A stretch of 64,000 nucleotides of DNA, taken from the NCBI GenBank assembly GCA_039921525.1, contig JBDSBP010000197.1, positions 1-64,000 on the forward strand, in the 5' to 3' direction. Positions 61,368 to 64,000 of this stretch are shown here, piece by piece. The notes under the pieces were generated by a model. The model had not been told where the DNA came from. It saw nothing but the letters and a program-made list of their open reading frames with translations, and did no database searches. This DNA comes from JADCRZ01 sp039921525 (lineage in GTDB: Bacteria > Bacteroidota > Bacteroidia > Chitinophagales > Chitinophagaceae). The translations under genes and the position numbers were made by a program. The first letter of the stretch is position 1. The number at the start of each line of letters is the position of its first letter.

Positions 61368-62702
61368 TTATGTATTGGTTAATAATAGCCGGTCTGACTG
61401 AATGGAATGAACCTTACCGGCAGGGTTATACCTCTTAACGATCGATTTAAATTCAGGCAGTCCGGGATAACCGGCTTCCAGGATTTCAGGCCTCATACGC
61501 GCATCTTTCGACATGTATAATCTACCGTTATATTTTAGAACAATTTTATCAAGGTCATCCAAAAATTCAAAAAGTCCTTTGCGAACAGGAAAATCGAGTG
61601 CCAGCGTATATCCTTCCATTGGAAAAGATATCAGGCTCTCCTGTTTGCCAAATACTTTTAACACGGCGAGAAATGATCCCAGCCCTTCTGCACTTATCTT
61701 TTGAAGAATTTCTACCAATCCTTCCTTTGCGTTAAGCGGTATTACGAACTGGTATTGAATAAATCCTTTTTTTCCATAGCCCCGGTTCCAGTTTGCTATA
61801 GCATCCAGCGGATAAAAAAATGGTTCATACTTAACTACGTTATCAATAACTTTTTTGAAGTTTTTGCCATAATATAAAAAATTGAAGACTTTAACAGTAA
61901 AGGAATTCAGAACCCATGATGGCATATTAAAAGGAAAAGGTATCTGACCTTTTGCTGGCACGCCAAGCGGAGACGTCTTCTGGCGATCATTTAGTTCATC
62001 CAGTTTCGCATGTTCTCCTAATATCAGAATACTCCTGCCAAAGCCCGGTCCCTTTTTTAAACAGTCTATCCACGCAACTGAATAGGTGTAGTCTTTATAT
62101 TCTTCAAACAACTGTATGATCTCTTTGAGGTTCTTCGCTTTAATTTGCTTTTGTTTGATATAAGCCGTCTCAATTTTTTTCAAATCAAATTTAACCCTGG
62201 TTATTATGCCCGTTAAACCCATGCCTCCGCAGGTTGCATGAAATAGGTCTGGTGATTGTATTAGTGAACAAGTGATAGTTTCGCCACTTGCCAATACTAC
62301 ATCCATTTCAAGAATATGTTGTGAAAAAGCGCCATCTACATGATGGTTTTTGCCATGTACATCACTGGCAACTGCACCACCCACTGTTATAAACTTGGTT
62401 CCTGGTGTAACGGGTAAAAACCAACCTTGAGGAACCGTAATCTCTAAAACACGGTCAAGTGTAAGACCGCTTTCACATTCAAAAATACCTTTATAAACAT
62501 CAAATGAAAGTACCTTGTCATATTTTAATGTTGAAATGGTTTTAGCTCCCAATGAACCATCGCCATAGCAACGGCCATTGCCGCGCGCTATAAAACTTTC
62601 GTTTTCTTTTACCAGGCTTTGTAGCTGACTGGCAAAAGAAAAACTGCGTTCATCCGATTCCATCACCGGGTAATTACCCCAGTTTGCAATTTGTTTTTTC
62701 AT
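61368..62702 (-). CDS. dprE1: DprE1-like FAD-linked oxidase
   Basis: The 444-residue flavoprotein has the FAD-binding PCMH domain (about 15-195), with ARGNGRCYGDGSLG, GTKFITVGGAVASDVHGKNH and TCGGMGLTGIITRV. A C-terminal substrate domain of the D-arabinono-1,4-lactone oxidase type follows, including NWNRGYGKKGFIQYQFVIPL. Length and order match decaprenylphosphoryl-beta-D-ribose 2'-oxidase (DprE1, about 460 residues). It overlaps the UbiA-type gene by four bases (ATGA) and precedes DprE2, as expected for a coupled epimerase pair. Lipid carrier length in this organism is unknown. Confidence 0.87.
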   Translation of the reverse strand: MKKQIANWGNYPVMESDERSFSFASQLQSLVKENESFIARGNGRCYGDGSLGAKTISTLKYDKVLSFDVYKGIFECESGLTLDRVLEITVPQGWFLPVTPGTKFITVGGAVASDVHGKNHHVDGAFSQHILEMDVVLASGETITCSLIQSPDLFHATCGGMGLTGIITRVKFDLKKIETAYIKQKQIKAKNLKEIIQLFEEYKDYTYSVAWIDCLKKGPGFGRSILILGEHAKLDELNDRQKTSPLGVPAKGQIPFPFNMPSWVLNSFTVKVFNFLYYGKNFKKVIDNVVKYEPFFYPLDAIANWNRGYGKKGFIQYQFVIPLNAKEGLVEILQKISAEGLGSFLAVLKVFGKQESLISFPMEGYTLALDFPVRKGLFEFLDDLDKIVLKYNGRLYMSKDARMRPEILEAGYPGLPEFKSIVKRYNPAGKVHSIQSDRLLLTNT

Positions 62703-63598
62703 AAATCATTAAAGATGGTTACATTTTTCAAGTATAAAATAACATAAAAACTGGCAATCCATAACAGCAAGGTAACTTGTATAAACCTATCCTTATACAA
62801 TACTTCCGTAGGAGAACCCGCTTTGTTTTGTACCAGGATAATTTGCAGATACCTCATCATCCCGGCTATAACAAAGATAGCCGTGTAATAAAGATGGTAG
62901 TTCTGCAGGCGCTCATAGGTTTTTGGAGAAAGAGTGTACATTATATAAGTAACTATAATGATAGCGCTGAATAGTCCCAGTAGTGTATTTAAAAAATCCA
63001 GGTTATAGCCCTTGATGGATTTTCTCATATCAGTTCCTGTTTCAAGTTTTAGTAAAATATCATCGCGGCGTTTGCCGATGGCCATAAACAAGGATAGGAG
63101 CAATACCATTAGGGTAAGCCAGGGAGATACATCTACATCGGCAATATAACCACCTGCTTTAATGCGTAAAACAAATCCGGTAGCTATAATAATAATGTCA
63201 AGCACAGAGATATTTTTCAACCCGAGCGAATACCCCAAATTCATAATAAAATAAAAGCCAAGGATCGACAAGAATAAATAACTGGGATCAGCAAAATAGG
63301 AAATTATAAAACCGGTAATCAATAAAATAGCGGCAATACCAAGTGCAACACCCGGTTTAATGGTTCCGGCAGCCAATGGCCGTTTGCTTTTTATGGGATG
63401 TTTTCGATCGTCTTTTCTATCGCGGTAATCGTTTAAAATATACACTGTACTTGCTACGAAGCTGAAGGCGAAAAAGCCGGCAATTAAAAGTTCCAGTTTA
63501 GGAACACTAAATAAGTTTCCGGAAAAAAATACGGGTATAAAAAGAAATGTATTTTTGGCCCAGTCTTTTGGCCGCAACAATTTTATATAATTATTCAT
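62699..63598 (-). CDS. UbiA-type prenyltransferase, decaprenyl-phosphate phosphoribosyltransferase-like
   Basis: The 299-residue protein has eight or nine membrane helices and the UbiA metal-binding motif Asn56-Asp57-x2-Asp60-x2-Asp63 in YILNDYRDRKDDRKHP. A second acidic region is SVLDIIIIATGFVLRIKAGG. The opening YIKLLRPKDWAKNTFLFIPV is that of decaprenyl-phosphate 5-phosphoribosyltransferases (mycobacterial Rv3806c, 302 residues) rather than quinone prenyltransferases. It transfers phosphoribose from PRPP to a polyprenyl phosphate. It is the first gene of the operon, its stop overlapping the DprE1 start. Confidence 0.87.
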   Translation of the reverse strand: MNNYIKLLRPKDWAKNTFLFIPVFFSGNLFSVPKLELLIAGFFAFSFVASTVYILNDYRDRKDDRKHPIKSKRPLAAGTIKPGVALGIAAILLITGFIISYFADPSYLFLSILGFYFIMNLGYSLGLKNISVLDIIIIATGFVLRIKAGGYIADVDVSPWLTLMVLLLSLFMAIGKRRDDILLKLETGTDMRKSIKGYNLDFLNTLLGLFSAIIIVTYIMYTLSPKTYERLQNYHLYYTAIFVIAGMMRYLQIILVQNKAGSPTEVLYKDRFIQVTLLLWIASFYVILYLKNVTIFNDL

Positions 63599-63811
63599 GG
63601 ATGCGTTCGATTGCGGATCGACAAGTTACTATATAAATGCAATCGCTGCAATTTTGCCGTTTTTAAAGAGGAATGCCTATTTTCATTTATTATCGTACTC
63701 AAATGGAGAAAATAATGTCTGTTAAACGTAATTAATCGGTTGTATGAACATTTTAATGTGTATTTAACGTTCTAAAGTTTAATTCATTGTCCTTGATAAA
63801 ACACATATTAC

Positions 63812-64000
63812 ATGAAAAAAAGGATAGCTGTAGCTGAAATTTTATTAATTATTGTTTTGGCGCTGTTCCCTTTGCTGGGAAATGTTTTTCCATACCGCTT
63901 AAATATTTTTTTATCCTATGAAGGCGCCTATCGTTTGTTCGAGGGTCAAATGCCTTATAAAGATTTTGGTATTCCCATGGGATTTATGTATTGGGTGATA
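63812..64000 (+). CDS. Membrane protein, partial at window end; possible GT-C glycosyltransferase
   Basis: Sixty-three codons are visible (ATG 63812). A basic start (MKKRIAVAEI) is followed by a hydrophobic helix and NVFPYRLNIFLSYEGAYRLF EGQMPYKDFGIPMGF. The sequence after the first helix, an acidic residue and then G-(x)-PYKDFG with Pro and Gly, resembles the first extracytoplasmic loop of GT-C type glycosyltransferases using lipid-linked sugars. Divergent from the lipid-arabinose operon, it could be the user of that donor. The rest is outside the window. Confidence 0.55.
   Translation, partial: MKKRIAVAEILLIIVLALFPLLGNVFPYRLNIFLSYEGAYRLFEGQMPYKDFGIPMGFMYWVI

Overview
The window looks like chromosome from a Bacteroidota bacterium, most likely family Chitinophagaceae. 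The reasons are: moderately low GC; few Shine-Dalgarno sequences; promoter-like TTTG / TAnnTTTG elements; families typical of that phylum (DUF4293, a CcmD-like small protein, short AMP nucleosidase, standalone HsdR_N protein, TPR-CHAT proteins with ECF sigma factors); and intergenic spacers filled with tandem 7-bp repeats. I saw no rRNA, tRNA, CRISPR array, insertion sequence or prophage.

Layout. 0.5-9 kb: OxyR, two paralogous membrane-anchored alpha/beta hydrolases, the potassium transporter Kup, a secreted protein of unknown function, a multi-pass membrane protein and PurQ. 9-12 kb: a secreted DsbD-alpha-like protein and full-length DsbD. 12-17 kb: an ECF sigma factor divergent from uvrA, then a DUF4293 protein. 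17-21.8 kb: a co-directional cassette of ECF sigma factor, membrane TPR protein (probable anti-sigma), unknown 143-aa protein and a membrane-anchored TPR-CHAT protease-like protein. 21.8-30 kb: glyA, a sugar nucleotidyltransferase, a small secreted carboxypeptidase-regulatory-like protein, a NatAB-type ABC exporter and an FAD oxidoreductase. 30-36 kb: dnaA preceded by an AT-rich region with two micro-ORFs, a TMEM175-like gene broken by an in-frame stop, a fused oligopeptide ABC ATPase, AMP nucleosidase and an HsdR_N protein. 36-43 kb: a secreted hydrolase, a DUF6807 protein, glutamate dehydrogenase, cytochrome c maturation genes (ccmB, ccmC, ccmD-like) and thymidine kinase.

43-51 kb is an envelope-glycan block. 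It has Kdo transferase, a DegT-type aminotransferase, UDP-glucose dehydrogenase, UDP-glucuronate decarboxylase (UDP-xylose route) and rfbBCD (dTDP-rhamnose). 51-57.5 kb is a stress/envelope block: holin-like membrane protein, YtxH, PNPOx, a small lipoprotein, CsbD, an lmo0937-like peptide, an orphan receiver, BrkB/YihY and an NtrC-type regulator. 57.6-59.5 kb has an SDR gene with an apparent internal deletion, followed by topoisomerase IB. 60-63.6 kb is a tightly overlapping operon of UbiA-type phosphoribosyltransferase, DprE1-like oxidase, DprE2-like reductase and a HAD phosphatase. This is the gene set for a lipid-linked arabinofuranose donor as known from mycobacteria. It is divergent from a membrane protein cut by the window end.

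Most notable: the sigma/TPR/CHAT cassette; the mycobacterial-type decaprenyl-phosphate-arabinose-like operon in a Bacteroidota context; and three families of 7-bp repeats that bracket gene ends in inverted orientation and in two places supply or adjoin the stop codon. Several genes show decay (TMEM175-like, SDR, BlaR1-like tail).
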